From a virus: a DNA stretch of 52,976 nucleotides. Both the position numbers and the translations under genes were made by a program. Where the stretch lies: IMG/VR virus record IMGVR_UViG_3300032523_001138, positions 1 through 52,976 of that record. One strand, 5' to 3'. The first letter of the stretch is position 1, and each line of letters starts with the position of its first letter. The notes under the pieces are model-generated. The model did no database searches. It worked only from the letters and a program-made list of their open reading frames with translations, and was not told the DNA's origin. Positions 1 through 6,666 of this stretch are shown here, one piece after another.

Positions 1-417
1 GAACTGATCTGCGGATCTGCGCGAAAAACGGCGTCCGGATGCGGAGATCTGCGCGAAAAATAAATTAAAAAAATATGTTGCCCGATCTCAGATCCGGTGA
101 TCCCCGTGAAAACGGCTTCCGGATGCGATGTACGGCGATCGGGGTGGCATGTGGGGCGATCGGGGTCGCGTGTGTGCAGACGGTTTCCGGCCTTCGGGCT
201 CGCGGGTGTCCGAACCTGCTGCCCCTCTGATGTCCGAACTCCCTGCCCCTCTCTGGGCTTGGATGTCTGAGTTTTCTGCCCCTCTGTCTGTTGTCTGTGG
301 GTTGGGTTTCGCGACTTTCGACTGATTTTCCGCTGAAGACTTTCCGCCGGATCTGCGAACGTGTCGGAAGCCGGTTACTCCCATCGCATCGGAACGGATT
401 CCGGTGAGGAGCCTCAA
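1..417. repeat. repeat-rich leader without convincing gene
   Basis: No convincing coding region is seen here; the open frames lack domain similarity and good ribosome sites. The stretch contains two copies of GATCTGCGCGAAAAA (around 16-30 and 47-61), two copies of GGCGATCGGGG (around 133-165) and three imperfect repeats built on TGTCYGA followed by CTGCCCCTCT (about 208-285). An AT-rich patch (AATAAATTAAAAAAATAT) lies at 59-76, in contrast to the GC-rich surroundings. Such a mix of short direct repeats and an AT-rich patch is compatible with a control region or origin, but that is inference only. Confidence 0.5.
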
Positions 418-1575
418 ATGAACGCAACGCCCGTCGCAGCTTCGTTCAAGTCACACACAGGCCGCTCTTGCTGCCGCTGCCGCAAAGACCTCACGGACAT
501 GGCGTCCGTCGAGGCAGGTATCGGCCCCATCTGCCGGAAGCAGGACAACGCGCTCCTCGCCAACAGCATCCCCGCGAACCCACCAGAGGCGCTGATGGCG
601 CTGCTGACGATCAACGCGGACGCAAGCATCAACCCCGACGCACATGCGCTCTACGCCGATGTGCTCGGCATGCTGACGCTCAACCTCGACGGCACCGACT
701 GGCGCGTCGCCATCCGCAAGATAGAACAGATACTCTCCTTCGACGACACGCGCATGAAGACGCTGAACGCCTTCAGCGAGGTCGCGCGCTGGCTCGGCTA
801 CCTCGGGATCGCTGCGCTCTGGAACGGCGAGGCTGCCACTGGGAACGCGACCGTCACCTTCGATGCCTTCGCGTCGACGGGCCCACGGCTGTTCATCGAC
901 GGACCGCGCTGCGCTGCGGCTCGCCAGAAGCTGCGGAAGCTTTGGTGTGTGAACTGCCCCTCTCCGACGCTGGGGAGACGCATGTTCGGTGTTGACCCGA
1001 AGCACCTCGATGCCTTCACCAAGATCGTTCAGACGCACTACCCGATGGCTGTCGGGATGACGCAGGCTCGCGTCGAGGTGGAAGCCTTCATTGCGGCGAA
1101 GGCGGCGAGCACTCCAATTCCAACGCCAGCGCCGACCCCTGTTACAGTGCAGGAACCAGCAACCGCAGGAGCGCCCGTGTCGTCATGCAGAATCGAGCAG
1201 AAGGGCAAGAACCTCAAGGTCAGCACGCCCTATGACGCATCGTTCATCGCCGGTCTCAAGAACACGGTGCCCTACACGCACCGAGGATGGGACGCGCCCA
1301 CGAAGTCGTGGATGGTGGACGCGCAGTACCTCGACAAGGTCACCGACCTGATCCTCCAGTGCTACAAGAAACAGCCGACCTTCGTGAACCTAGAGGCTGT
1401 GCAAACCGACCTCGCGAGCGTGCTGAAGCACGTCGACAACGCGCAGGTTCTCGCTGACGCAGCCGCGAAGGCGAAGGCGAAGGCGGCGCTCATCGCGTCG
1501 CACACGCCGATCATTGCGCTCCCTCCCGCGCTCGCCTCCTACGTCCCCGAGAAGCCCATCGTCCTCCCCTTCTGA
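418..1575 (+). CDS. DUF6011-like zinc-binding protein with HARP-like C-terminal segment
   Basis: A 385-residue protein. I chose the ATG at 418 because GGTGAGGA lies 8 bases upstream; the upstream in-frame GTG at 361 has no ribosome site. The N-terminus (residues about 12-42) carries SCCRCRKDLTD and later GIGPICRK, matching the treble-clef zinc-binding DUF6011 pattern (CxxC then GxGPxC) often found in phage proteins. A C-terminal segment (about residues 260-320: LKVSTPYDASFIAGLK, then RGWDAPTKSWMV) resembles the small domain that precedes SF2 helicase cores in SMARCAL1/HARP-type proteins, but there is no helicase core here. The middle is unknown. A GGTTACTC element lies about 40 bases upstream. 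Function is not assignable beyond nucleic-acid or zinc binding as a guess. Confidence 0.75.
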   Translation: MNATPVAASFKSHTGRSCCRCRKDLTDMASVEAGIGPICRKQDNALLANSIPANPPEALMALLTINADASINPDAHALYADVLGMLTLNLDGTDWRVAIRKIEQILSFDDTRMKTLNAFSEVARWLGYLGIAALWNGEAATGNATVTFDAFASTGPRLFIDGPRCAAARQKLRKLWCVNCPSPTLGRRMFGVDPKHLDAFTKIVQTHYPMAVGMTQARVEVEAFIAAKAASTPIPTPAPTPVTVQEPATAGAPVSSCRIEQKGKNLKVSTPYDASFIAGLKNTVPYTHRGWDAPTKSWMVDAQYLDKVTDLILQCYKKQPTFVNLEAVQTDLASVLKHVDNAQVLADAAAKAKAKAALIASHTPIIALPPALASYVPEKPIVLPF

Positions 1576-1584
1576 GGTGCCTCT

Positions 1585-1815
1585 ATGAACGTGAAACCAG
1601 GCGACCGCGTCCGTCTCGTGAGTATGGGGCCAGACCCTGACCCAATCCCCGTTGGGACCGAAGGAGTCGTGGACGGTGCCACCTGCTTCGAGCGGGGACC
1701 GAGGGGAGCAGCCAAGGAGTGGCAGATCGGCGTTCGCTGGGACAACGGGCGGTCCCTCTCCGTCATCTGCCCTCCCGACATCGTCGAAATCATCGCTGAG
1801 CCATTCCCAATATGA
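1585..1815 (+). CDS. DUF4314-like small protein
   Basis: A 76-residue protein starting at ATG 1585, 10 bases after the preceding gene, with GAGGTG upstream. The sequence VKPGDRVRLVSMGPDPDPIP, VGTEGVV and WDNGRSLSVI follow the DUF4314 pattern (DRVRLxxMxDPxPIPxGTxGxV ... VxWDxGRSL). This family is a small beta-barrel-like protein common in phages and firmicute mobile elements, of unknown function. Its stop overlaps the start of the next gene by four bases, so translation of the two is probably coupled. Confidence 0.8.
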   Translation: MNVKPGDRVRLVSMGPDPDPIPVGTEGVVDGATCFERGPRGAAKEWQIGVRWDNGRSLSVICPPDIVEIIAEPFPI

Positions 1816-2030
1816 CCGAATCTGTTGAGCAACTTCCGTTGCGAGAAGACCCCGTCGTGCAGGCGCTCATCCGGCCTCTGTTCCTTGAGCAAAAGGAAGA
1901 GGTCGTGTGGGCGGCTCGCTGCTGCAATCGAGTGAGCGTCACCTGTCGCCAGCCCCCCACCAAATGCGGAAAGTGCGGGAAGCCTCCTATTGACATTGAA
2001 GCCCTTCGCTCTGACGCAGTCGTAGGCTAG
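1812..2030 (+). CDS. small cysteine-rich hypothetical protein
   Basis: A 72-residue protein that starts in an ATGA overlap with the previous gene. The C-terminal half contains ARCCNRVSVTC and TKCGKCGKPP, a likely zinc knuckle or half zinc ribbon. No family was recognised. The overlap and same-strand position suggest it belongs to the 418-2030 operon. Reality is supported by the coupling and the cysteine pattern; function is unknown. Confidence 0.6.
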   Translation: MTESVEQLPLREDPVVQALIRPLFLEQKEEVVWAARCCNRVSVTCRQPPTKCGKCGKPPIDIEALRSDAVVG

Positions 2031-2067
2031 TGTCCTCCGACCTCGATCTCCGAGGACGGAGTTTTCC

Positions 2068-3006
2068 ATGAGTTTTTTCCCCGCTGCGATATTGGTCGCG
2101 GCCTTCCTCGCCGGTTGCACAGCCTCAACCCCAGCACCTGACGCAGGCCCGAAGCCCGCAGAGGGACGCTCGCTCAAGATTCTCAACCAGTGCGCCGACG
2201 CTATCTGGATTCAGCAACAAGGCCACATCGGTTCGCCTGCCGTCACGAAGCTCGCCAAGGGCGACACTGCGACGTACCCGATCCCCGACGCGGGCCTCCC
2301 TTCGGTCCGCTACTGGCCGAAGACCGGATGCGACGACACTGGCAACAACTGCAAGGTCGGTCAGTCGTCTCCGCCGTGCCCCGACGCTGGTTGTGCGCCT
2401 CCCGTCGACTCGAAGCTGGAGGCAACATGGGGCTGCACGTTGCCGAAGGAGCAATGCACCAAGACCCCACAAGGCCACCACATCCAGAATACTTGGTGGA
2501 ATTCGTCGGCTGTCGACGGCTTCACCTTGCCGTACAACATCGTTGTCAGTCCGGAATCGGACGGTTGCCCAAACGTGACCTGCGCGGCGCTCGACCAGAC
2601 ACAGTGCCCGTCGTCTGAGGACCTCTCGCAGGGGATCGCCGAGAAGCACCCTGAGTTTTCTGCAGTCGACCTCCGCGTCACTGGGGAAGTCGGCGGCTGC
2701 TACTCGCCGTGCATGGCGCTCACTTACACGACCTTTGGCGGCAAGGGCGTGCAGCCTCCAAGTGCCGACGCTCCTGCGCCCTACTGCTGCCCGACTCCTC
2801 CCATCTCCCCTGCTCAGTGCAGCGGTGGCCCGGTGGTGAATACCAAGTACGTCAAGGCGGTTCACGCGGGTTGCCACAGCACCGCGTACGGCTACGCCTA
2901 CGACGACACGCTGGGTCTGCGTCAGTGCGACCCGAAGGTCGAAATCACGATGACATTCTGCCCAGGAATCCCTGCAGCGGTGATTGCGCCTCCGATGGGC
3001 GGCTGA
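2068..3006 (+). CDS. thaumatin-like putative lipoprotein
   Basis: A 312-residue protein, ATG 2068 preceded by GGACGGAG. The N-terminus is a short hydrophobic stretch ending in LAGC (Cys17), a lipobox for signal peptidase II and lipid attachment, although the usual lysine or arginine near the start is missing. The mature part has about 20 cysteines and the hallmarks of thaumatin-like proteins: an N-terminal strand LKILNQCADAIWI, the segment VDGFTLPYNIVV (family: VDGFNxP), GGCYSPC, and the closing signature YGYAYDDTLGLRQC followed by ITMTFCP (family: AYSYAxDD ... FTC ... YxITFCP). Thaumatin-like proteins are mainly eukaryotic and disulfide-rich, with some binding or cleaving beta-glucans. In a phage it could act at the cell surface (adhesion or superinfection exclusion), which is inference. 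A bidirectional terminator follows. Confidence 0.82.
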   Translation: MSFFPAAILVAAFLAGCTASTPAPDAGPKPAEGRSLKILNQCADAIWIQQQGHIGSPAVTKLAKGDTATYPIPDAGLPSVRYWPKTGCDDTGNNCKVGQSSPPCPDAGCAPPVDSKLEATWGCTLPKEQCTKTPQGHHIQNTWWNSSAVDGFTLPYNIVVSPESDGCPNVTCAALDQTQCPSSEDLSQGIAEKHPEFSAVDLRVTGEVGGCYSPCMALTYTTFGGKGVQPPSADAPAPYCCPTPPISPAQCSGGPVVNTKYVKAVHAGCHSTAYGYAYDDTLGLRQCDPKVEITMTFCPGIPAAVIAPPMGG

Positions 3007-3041
3007 GTTTTCTCGGCCCCGCTCCTCGCAGAATTGAATTG

Positions 3042-3076
3042 AAAAGACCCCGGCACCATATGGTCCGGGGTCTTTT
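3042..3076. terminator. bidirectional rho-independent terminator
   Basis: Arms AAAAGACCCCGG (3042-3053) and CCGGGGTCTTTT (3065-3076) pair perfectly around a loop that is itself the palindrome ACCATATGGT. It lies between two convergent genes (stops at 3006 and 3092), and A- and T-tracts on the two sides let it work in both directions. Confidence 0.85.
3056..3066 (+). promoter_or_regulatory. CCRTATGGTCC motif copy 1
   Basis: CCATATGGTCC inside the loop of the bidirectional terminator. First of eight + strand copies of this 11-mer. Confidence 0.5.
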
Positions 3077-3091
3077 GTTTGTGGGCGCGGC

Positions 3092-3376
3092 TCAGGCGTC
3101 CGCGCCAGCCTGTGGGAAGGTGCCGCTGTCGGCATGCTGGGCTTGCAGGGCTTCCAGCTCCTTCGAGATAGCCTCGACGCAGGCTGCCAGAAGCTCATTG
3201 GGGTTCGCCCCCTTCTCCAGCAGGAGACCGGCGACGGTGTGGACCGTCGCACGCATCGTGCGCCGACGATCTTCCTCGCGGTTGAGGTCGAGCCCGGGGA
3301 TGCCTGCAAGAGCACCGTGGACTGCGGGGGCGAGGCCAGCTTGGATAGCGGTGCGGCGGACTGCTGTGTTTTTCAT
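3092..3376 (-). CDS. hypothetical protein
   Basis: A 94-residue protein on the minus strand. I prefer the ATG at 3376, which has AAGGAGACGC directly upstream, over the in-frame ATG at 3400. The protein is mostly helical (LNREEDRRRTMRATVHTVAG, then LAACVEAISKELEALQAQ). No family recognised. A CTGTTACTC motif in the same orientation lies about 40 bases upstream of the start, and the gene ends just before the bidirectional terminator. Confidence 0.65.
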   Translation of the reverse strand: MKNTAVRRTAIQAGLAPAVHGALAGIPGLDLNREEDRRRTMRATVHTVAGLLLEKGANPNELLAACVEAISKELEALQAQHADSGTFPQAGADA

Positions 3377-3415
3377 CTGCGTCTCCTTGGCGGGAACCAT
3401 CCCGCTCTGGTGGTT

Positions 3416-3424
3416 GAGTAACAG
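3416..3424 (-). promoter_or_regulatory. STGTTACTS motif upstream of 3376 gene
   Basis: CTGTTACTC on the minus strand, about 40 bases upstream of the start at 3376, in the gene's orientation. Confidence 0.5.
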
Positions 3425-3425
3425 A

Positions 3426-3451
3426 GCGGATCCGGTTTTCGCCGGATCCGC
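3426..3451. terminator. perfect hairpin between two minus-strand genes
   Basis: Arms GCGGATCCGG (3426-3435) and CCGGATCCGC (3442-3451) with a six-base loop. It lies between the end of the sigma factor gene (3459) and the STGTTACTS motif of the next minus-strand gene. There is no T-tract, so it is either a weak terminator or an RNA-processing or binding structure. Confidence 0.5.
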
Positions 3452-3458
3452 CAGTCGT

Positions 3459-4106
3459 TCAGAGCGCGGCCTGCAGAGCCTCGCGCAGCGCGCCCTCGAT
3501 CTTGTAGACGGTCGCCGACGACACGCCGTGCTTGGCAGCGATGCTCGCGGCGCTCTGGGCGACGTCGATCAAAATACGACGGGTGATCACGTCTTGAGCG
3601 AGGGCGACTTGCTCTCCCGCGCAGGCAGGAATCGCCTCGCGCAGTGCAATACCGATCACGCGAAGGGTCTCTTTGACCTCGACCTGCACGTCAGGCGTTG
3701 CGCCTTCGTCCTTGAGGTCGGCGTCTACCCAGCCGCCGTCTTCTCCCGCGACGACCATTGCGTCGTCACGGACCGCCTGACGGCCCGTGTGGAGGTTGTA
3801 GCTGCCCGACCCCGTGCTCACGACGGACTTGCGCCGGTTGCCTTCGCGGCGAGCGTAGAGTTCCGCGTACGTCCAGGCCGCGAAGCTCCACGAGACCACT
3901 TCGGGGCCCTTCCAAGCCTTCCAAGCGAGCAGGATCCCCTCATACGCGGCGGCAAGGAGGTCGTCCTTGTCGGACGAGCAGGAGACCCATTTGTGGTGGC
4001 GACGTGCGGCTCGCGAGGCGATCGTCATCGCCTCGCGCATCGCCTCTTTGTAGGTGAGCCCAAATTTGGGCTCTTGGGTCTTGTTGCTGGTCGTCTTGGT
4101 CGTCAT
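3459..4106 (-). CDS. phage RNA polymerase sigma factor (sigma-70 family)
   Basis: A 215-residue protein; ATG 4106 is chosen because CGGAGG precedes it by five bases (an upstream in-frame ATG at 4136 lacks this). Residues about 40-90 match sigma region 2: DKDDLLAAAYEGILLAWKAW followed by WSFAAWTYAELYARREGNRR (family: DLxQEGxxGLxxAxxxFDP ... FSTYAxWxIRxAI). The last 36 residues form a region 4 helix-turn-helix: ASIAAKHGVSSATVYKIEGA. It would direct host RNA polymerase to phage promoters. It has its own sigma-70-like promoter on the minus strand at 4161-4188. Candidate target sites are the STGTTACTS elements, but nothing in the sequence proves that link. Confidence 0.8.
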   Translation of the reverse strand: MTTKTTSNKTQEPKFGLTYKEAMREAMTIASRAARRHHKWVSCSSDKDDLLAAAYEGILLAWKAWKGPEVVSWSFAAWTYAELYARREGNRRKSVVSTGSGSYNLHTGRQAVRDDAMVVAGEDGGWVDADLKDEGATPDVQVEVKETLRVIGIALREAIPACAGEQVALAQDVITRRILIDVAQSAASIAAKHGVSSATVYKIEGALREALQAAL

Positions 4107-4160
4107 GGCTGCCTCCGTCGCGTGGACCCGATCCATCGGGTGCCCGGACTTTCTGCGGCC

Positions 4161-4188
4161 AGCATAGCGCGATCAACGCCGGAGTCAA
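4161..4188 (-). promoter_or_regulatory. sigma-70-type promoter of the sigma factor gene
   Basis: Minus strand TTGACT (4183-4188), 16-base spacer, TATGCT (4161-4166), about 55 bases upstream of the ATG at 4106. Close to the host consensus, so the phage sigma gene would be an early gene read by host polymerase. Confidence 0.6.
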
Positions 4189-4327
4189 CACTTGCGTGCA
4201 GCGTTTCGCAAAATCCGATAAAACGGCTTTGCAACGCCACAGAATACGGATCCGTTTTCAGAGAAAACACGCAGATATGCGATCTTTTTCGTGGACCGTA
4301 TGGTCCCGATCAGATCAATCGAAGCGA
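4189..4327. other. intergenic region
   Basis: Non-coding stretch between the sigma gene promoter and the small minus-strand gene ending at 4328. It contains AAAATCCGATAAAACGG, a GGATCCGTTTTCAGAGAAAAC segment and the palindromic GGACCGTATGGTCC (4293-4306). No gene seen. Confidence 0.4.
4296..4306 (+). promoter_or_regulatory. CCRTATGGTCC motif copy 2
   Basis: CCGTATGGTCC, extended upstream to GGACCGTATGGTCC, in an intergenic stretch. Confidence 0.5.
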
Positions 4328-4555
4328 TCACACGAGCTGGGACGAAAGGGACCGGACGCGGTCCACCAAGTCGAGATCGATCTCCTCGGCGTACTGCGTG
4401 GAAAACTTGAAAGCCCAGCCGTAGTCGGCGAAATCCGCAATCCAGCCGAGAGTCTCCCCGTTGACGAGATAGAGCCCGAAGGCTTCCGCCTCCGCCTCCT
4501 CGACGAACGCGACCTCCCCACCTTCCAAGAAAGCCACCGCACGCAACTCCAGCAC
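4328..4555 (-). CDS. small acidic hypothetical protein
   Basis: A 75-residue protein on the minus strand starting at GTG 4555, with GAAGGTG four bases upstream. The sequence looks like a folded alpha/beta protein (AVAFLEGGEVAFVEEAEAEA, then WIADFADYGWAFKF). The alternative plus-strand frame across the same bases gives an arginine-rich sequence without domain character. Unknown function. Confidence 0.5.
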   Translation of the reverse strand: MLELRAVAFLEGGEVAFVEEAEAEAFGLYLVNGETLGWIADFADYGWAFKFSTQYAEEIDLDLVDRVRSLSSQLV

Positions 4556-4727
4556 AAGGCACCTTCGGCATCAACTCAACCACTGTTGAGAACTCTGCAG
4601 ACCAAGTTACATCCTGTCTATCGCAGGGTTGCGGTACCGCCGAGAGGCAGAAAGCAGGACTAGAATTTTGTGGTCAAAACGCGGCCGAAAACCAAAGTAT
4701 CTATCAAACAGTGAAACGAGGTGACTT

Positions 4728-5168
4728 ATTTGGACTTTTTCAAGGGCAGGGTTTTTCAGCATCGTCGACAAGAAGGCCCAGCCCCGAGGGGTCGGTGAGG
4801 TGTGCGTGAGAGCGCGCGTCGCCGCTGACTTCGACAGCCTCCGGCAGCTCTACTTCCCCGACATGCCCGACATCGCGTTCGAGCAGAACACCGACTACCC
4901 CTACCGCATCTACGTCGGGAAGAAGCAGTGGGCGAAGGTCGCGGCGCTGATGTCCGAAGACGTCGACTACTCGAACTTCAAGAGCATGATTGCCAAGGAG
5001 CAGGGCTATGATCGGAGCCACCTCTACGGTGACATCTGGAGCGTCATGTTCGGCGCTGAGCAGAAGCTGGGACGGAGTGTCCGCCCAACTCAACCGTTGA
5101 GAGTTGTCCCCAAGACAACCTCAAAGACAACCTCAAAGACAACCGCAAAGACAACCTCAAAGACCTAG
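4728..5168 (+). CDS. conserved phage hypothetical, probable ATT start, repeat tail
   Basis: The frame is open after a stop at 4722-4724, and the conserved-looking N-terminus (WTFSRAGFFSIVDKKAQ, then VCVRARVAADFDSL) begins upstream of the first GTG (4800). It resembles a small phage/actinobacterial family with FFSxV, RARxxxDxExL, DYPYRI and IDYxNFK motifs; here the latter are DYPYRIYVGKKQW and VDYSNFKSM. The only start-like codon with a ribosome site before this N-terminus is ATT 4728, preceded by GAGGTGA (4718-4724). The protein would be 146 residues. The C-terminus is a KTTS-type low-complexity tail encoded by a 12-base tandem repeat. The family's function is unknown. Confidence 0.6.
   Translation: MWTFSRAGFFSIVDKKAQPRGVGEVCVRARVAADFDSLRQLYFPDMPDIAFEQNTDYPYRIYVGKKQWAKVAALMSEDVDYSNFKSMIAKEQGYDRSHLYGDIWSVMFGAEQKLGRSVRPTQPLRVVPKTTSKTTSKTTAKTTSKT
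5112..5165 (+). repeat. 12-bp tandem repeat in coding sequence
   Basis: AAGACAACCTCA repeated at 5112, 5124, 5136 (one change) and 5148, then partial at 5160. Encodes the KTTS repeats at the C-terminus of the preceding gene. The unit is a multiple of three, so copy number can change without frameshift. Confidence 0.9.
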
Positions 5169-5179
5169 TGGGAGCATCT

Positions 5180-5518
5180 ATGAACTTGTTAGAAGCCGAA
5201 CATCCTTTCATCACGCTCACTGTCCGAACGCCGACAGATGGGCCAATCGCGCTCAATGCAGGGAGGACTCCTCTCCATGATATCGAGGTAGACCTTTGGC
5301 GTGAAGGCTCGACAAACGACGAGTCGCTCTTCGGGTCGAAGCACGTTCACGTTGTCGATATCTTGGAGGCGCTTGCGCTCAGGAGGGTCTTACCTGACGT
5401 GTTGGAGGCGCTCACGGCGGCACTGGCCGCCTTGCAACAGCAAGGATCGGCGAACTACGCCTACACGAAGGCGCAGTCCGCCTTCGACCTCTTGAAAACC
5501 GCCACAGAGAAGCCCTGA
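5180..5518 (+). CDS. hypothetical protein
   Basis: A 112-residue protein. ATG 5180 has GTGGGAG eight bases upstream; an in-frame GTG at 5168 overlaps that site and is less likely. The N-terminal half looks beta-rich (PFITLTVRTPTDGPIALNAG, HDIEVDLW) and the C-terminal half helical (VLEALTAALAALQQQ). No family recognised. It ends two bases before the stop of a convergent minus-strand gene. Confidence 0.6.
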   Translation: MNLLEAEHPFITLTVRTPTDGPIALNAGRTPLHDIEVDLWREGSTNDESLFGSKHVHVVDILEALALRRVLPDVLEALTAALAALQQQGSANYAYTKAQSAFDLLKTATEKP

Positions 5519-5526
5519 CATCAGGG
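5513..5526. terminator. palindrome spanning two convergent stop codons
   Basis: CCCTGA (5513-5518) and TCAGGG (5521-5526) pair around CA. Each arm contains the stop codon of one of the two convergent genes. The stem is short and lacks T-tracts, so a terminator role is uncertain. Confidence 0.35.
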
Positions 5527-5841
5527 AGCGACTGGATCGATACGCGCTGAAGCCTCCGCAGGCTTCAGCGCTTTCGACTTTCGTGGTGCCTTCTTTGGAG
5601 GGAGCGCCGCGTTAGTTTCGATCTCAGCCTGCAGTCGCGCCAGTTCAGACCGGAGTTCCGCGTTCTCTTTGAGGAGGGCGTCGAGACGAAAACTGTGCTG
5701 CTCGCCTTCCGCTCGCAACTTCTCCACGAGGGCATCAATGGCATCGTGCGCGGGGCGCGCTGTTCGGGCGCTGGACGCGGATTTTGGGTGGGCTGGGGGC
5801 ATTAGATCATTCTCTAGCGCAATCGCTTTGGTTGTGGTCAC
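5521..5841 (-). CDS. coiled-coil hypothetical protein
   Basis: A 106-residue minus-strand protein if GTG 5841 is used; an internal ATG at 5802 is an alternative. Residues about 35-75 form a predicted coiled coil (VEKLRAEGEQHSFRLDALL, then LRSELARLQAEIE), followed by a basic, proline-rich tail (PPKKAPRKSKALKP). No family recognised. Short coiled-coil proteins of this type often accompany phage structural or regulatory genes, which is not evidence of function here. Confidence 0.5.
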   Translation of the reverse strand: MTTTKAIALENDLMPPAHPKSASSARTARPAHDAIDALVEKLRAEGEQHSFRLDALLKENAELRSELARLQAEIETNAALPPKKAPRKSKALKPAEASARIDPVAP

Positions 5842-5936
5842 AGGCCATTGTCAGTCGATGACGCTTGGAACGCTTGGCGGACTTCCGAGAGGAGTTCTTC
5901 GCGGTTCTGTTCTACACCGACGAGGTGCGTATTTAA

Positions 5937-6296
5937 CTACCGTATATCTTCCGAGGGAATCGCCTCTTCTCGACCCACCGCATTCGCCAGAATACTTTTA
6001 TCGGCAAGGCTGTCACCGACTTTGGAGGTGAAGACTTTGGAGGTGAAGACTTTGGAGGTGAAGACTGCTTCAATGGCATCGGTGTCTCTGGGGTAGCTGG
6101 AGTCGTAGCTGTCGACCCACTCGATTGCGTGGAGGGCGGCGCTGACCTTCTCCATCAGGTCCGCCAGCTTGTGTCGCTGCTCCTTCTGGTGGGGGTTGAG
6201 TTCGAGCGGGCGACCGTGCGTCGTCGAATCGTTCCGCAGGGCGTCGACGATGTCGCTCACCTTTCTGAAGGCGTAGTCCCAACTGCCACCGCTCAT
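5937..6296 (-). CDS. MSGGSWDY-family phage hypothetical protein
   Basis: A 119-residue minus-strand protein. ATG 6296 is preceded by AGGAGAGC and overlaps the stop of the upstream minus-strand gene (ATGA). It begins MSGGSWDYAFRKVSDI and contains HKLADLMEKVSAALHAIEW and VDSYDSSYPRD, matching a small family seen in phages and bacteria (MSGGSYxY ... ALxxIEWxDSxD). The family has no known function. Residues about 80-95 are a VFTSK repeat encoded by a 15-base tandem repeat, so the C-terminus appears to be expanding or decaying. Confidence 0.75.
   Translation of the reverse strand: MSGGSWDYAFRKVSDIVDALRNDSTTHGRPLELNPHQKEQRHKLADLMEKVSAALHAIEWVDSYDSSYPRDTDAIEAVFTSKVFTSKVFTSKVGDSLADKSILANAVGREEAIPSEDIR
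6019..6063. repeat. 15-bp tandem repeat, three copies
   Basis: ACTTTGGAGGTGAAG at 6019, 6034 and 6049, perfect copies. Encodes VFTSK repeats on the minus strand; the unit preserves the reading frame. Confidence 0.9.
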
Positions 6297-6571
6297 GGTG
6301 CTCTCCTGTTGTCCGTGTTCCAGCTCCACACAGCTTTCGCCATCGTCTCCCCTGACAGCCCTTCAACATCGCAGCCCATACAGTCGACAACGAAGACGCT
6401 GTCGCGAGCCCGTATCCGTCGGGGAGCCTGATAGGGGCACCGCGCGCACCTGGACGTGTGCCGAAGGTGCCACCACACAGCGACGTCGGCCCACAGGCGT
6501 GTGGACGTATTCAAGAGGCAATTTTTAAGGAACGATCCCCCTAAACTCATAACTGCTGCCCAAAATCTCAT
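6293..6571 (-). CDS. Lar-like restriction alleviation / zinc ribbon protein
   Basis: A minus-strand protein of about 92 residues from ATG 6571; ATG 6550 is also possible. The C-terminal part has RCARCPYQAPRRIR, then VVDCMGCDVEGL and ETMAKAVWSWNT. This follows the Lar family pattern (CPxC ... VxCxxCGxxG ... TxxEAIxxWNxR), a zinc ribbon that in Rac prophage Lar lowers type I restriction; most phage members are uncharacterised. The STGTTACTS motif lies on the same strand 17 bases upstream of the start. Its stop overlaps the next gene (ATGA). Confidence 0.65.
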   Translation of the reverse strand: MRFWAAVMSLGGSFLKNCLLNTSTRLWADVAVWWHLRHTSRCARCPYQAPRRIRARDSVFVVDCMGCDVEGLSGETMAKAVWSWNTDNRRAP

Positions 6572-6587
6572 AGGTATCCACTGTTCC

Positions 6588-6596
6588 GAGTAACAC
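6588..6596 (-). promoter_or_regulatory. STGTTACTS motif upstream of Lar-like gene
   Basis: GTGTTACTC on the minus strand, 17 bases upstream of the proposed ATG at 6571. Confidence 0.5.
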
Positions 6597-6666
6597 GAAA
6601 ACTGCCGTTCCAATCGACGCCGCCTTGGCGGACGGGTATGTTGTCTCTCCTTCAGTGGAGGTTCAA

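Noticed and set aside
361-417. GTG 361 as start of the first gene
   Set aside because: No ribosome site; the ATG at 418 has GGTGAGGA at good distance, and the conserved zinc domain begins after it.
2125-3315. 396-residue minus-strand open frame
   Set aside because: Opposite-strand shadow of the thaumatin-like gene; arginine-rich, no domain, and crosses the bidirectional terminator.
2709-4424. 571-residue plus-strand open frame
   Set aside because: Runs across the thaumatin gene end, terminator, two minus-strand genes and their promoter; composition is typical of a GC-rich shadow frame.
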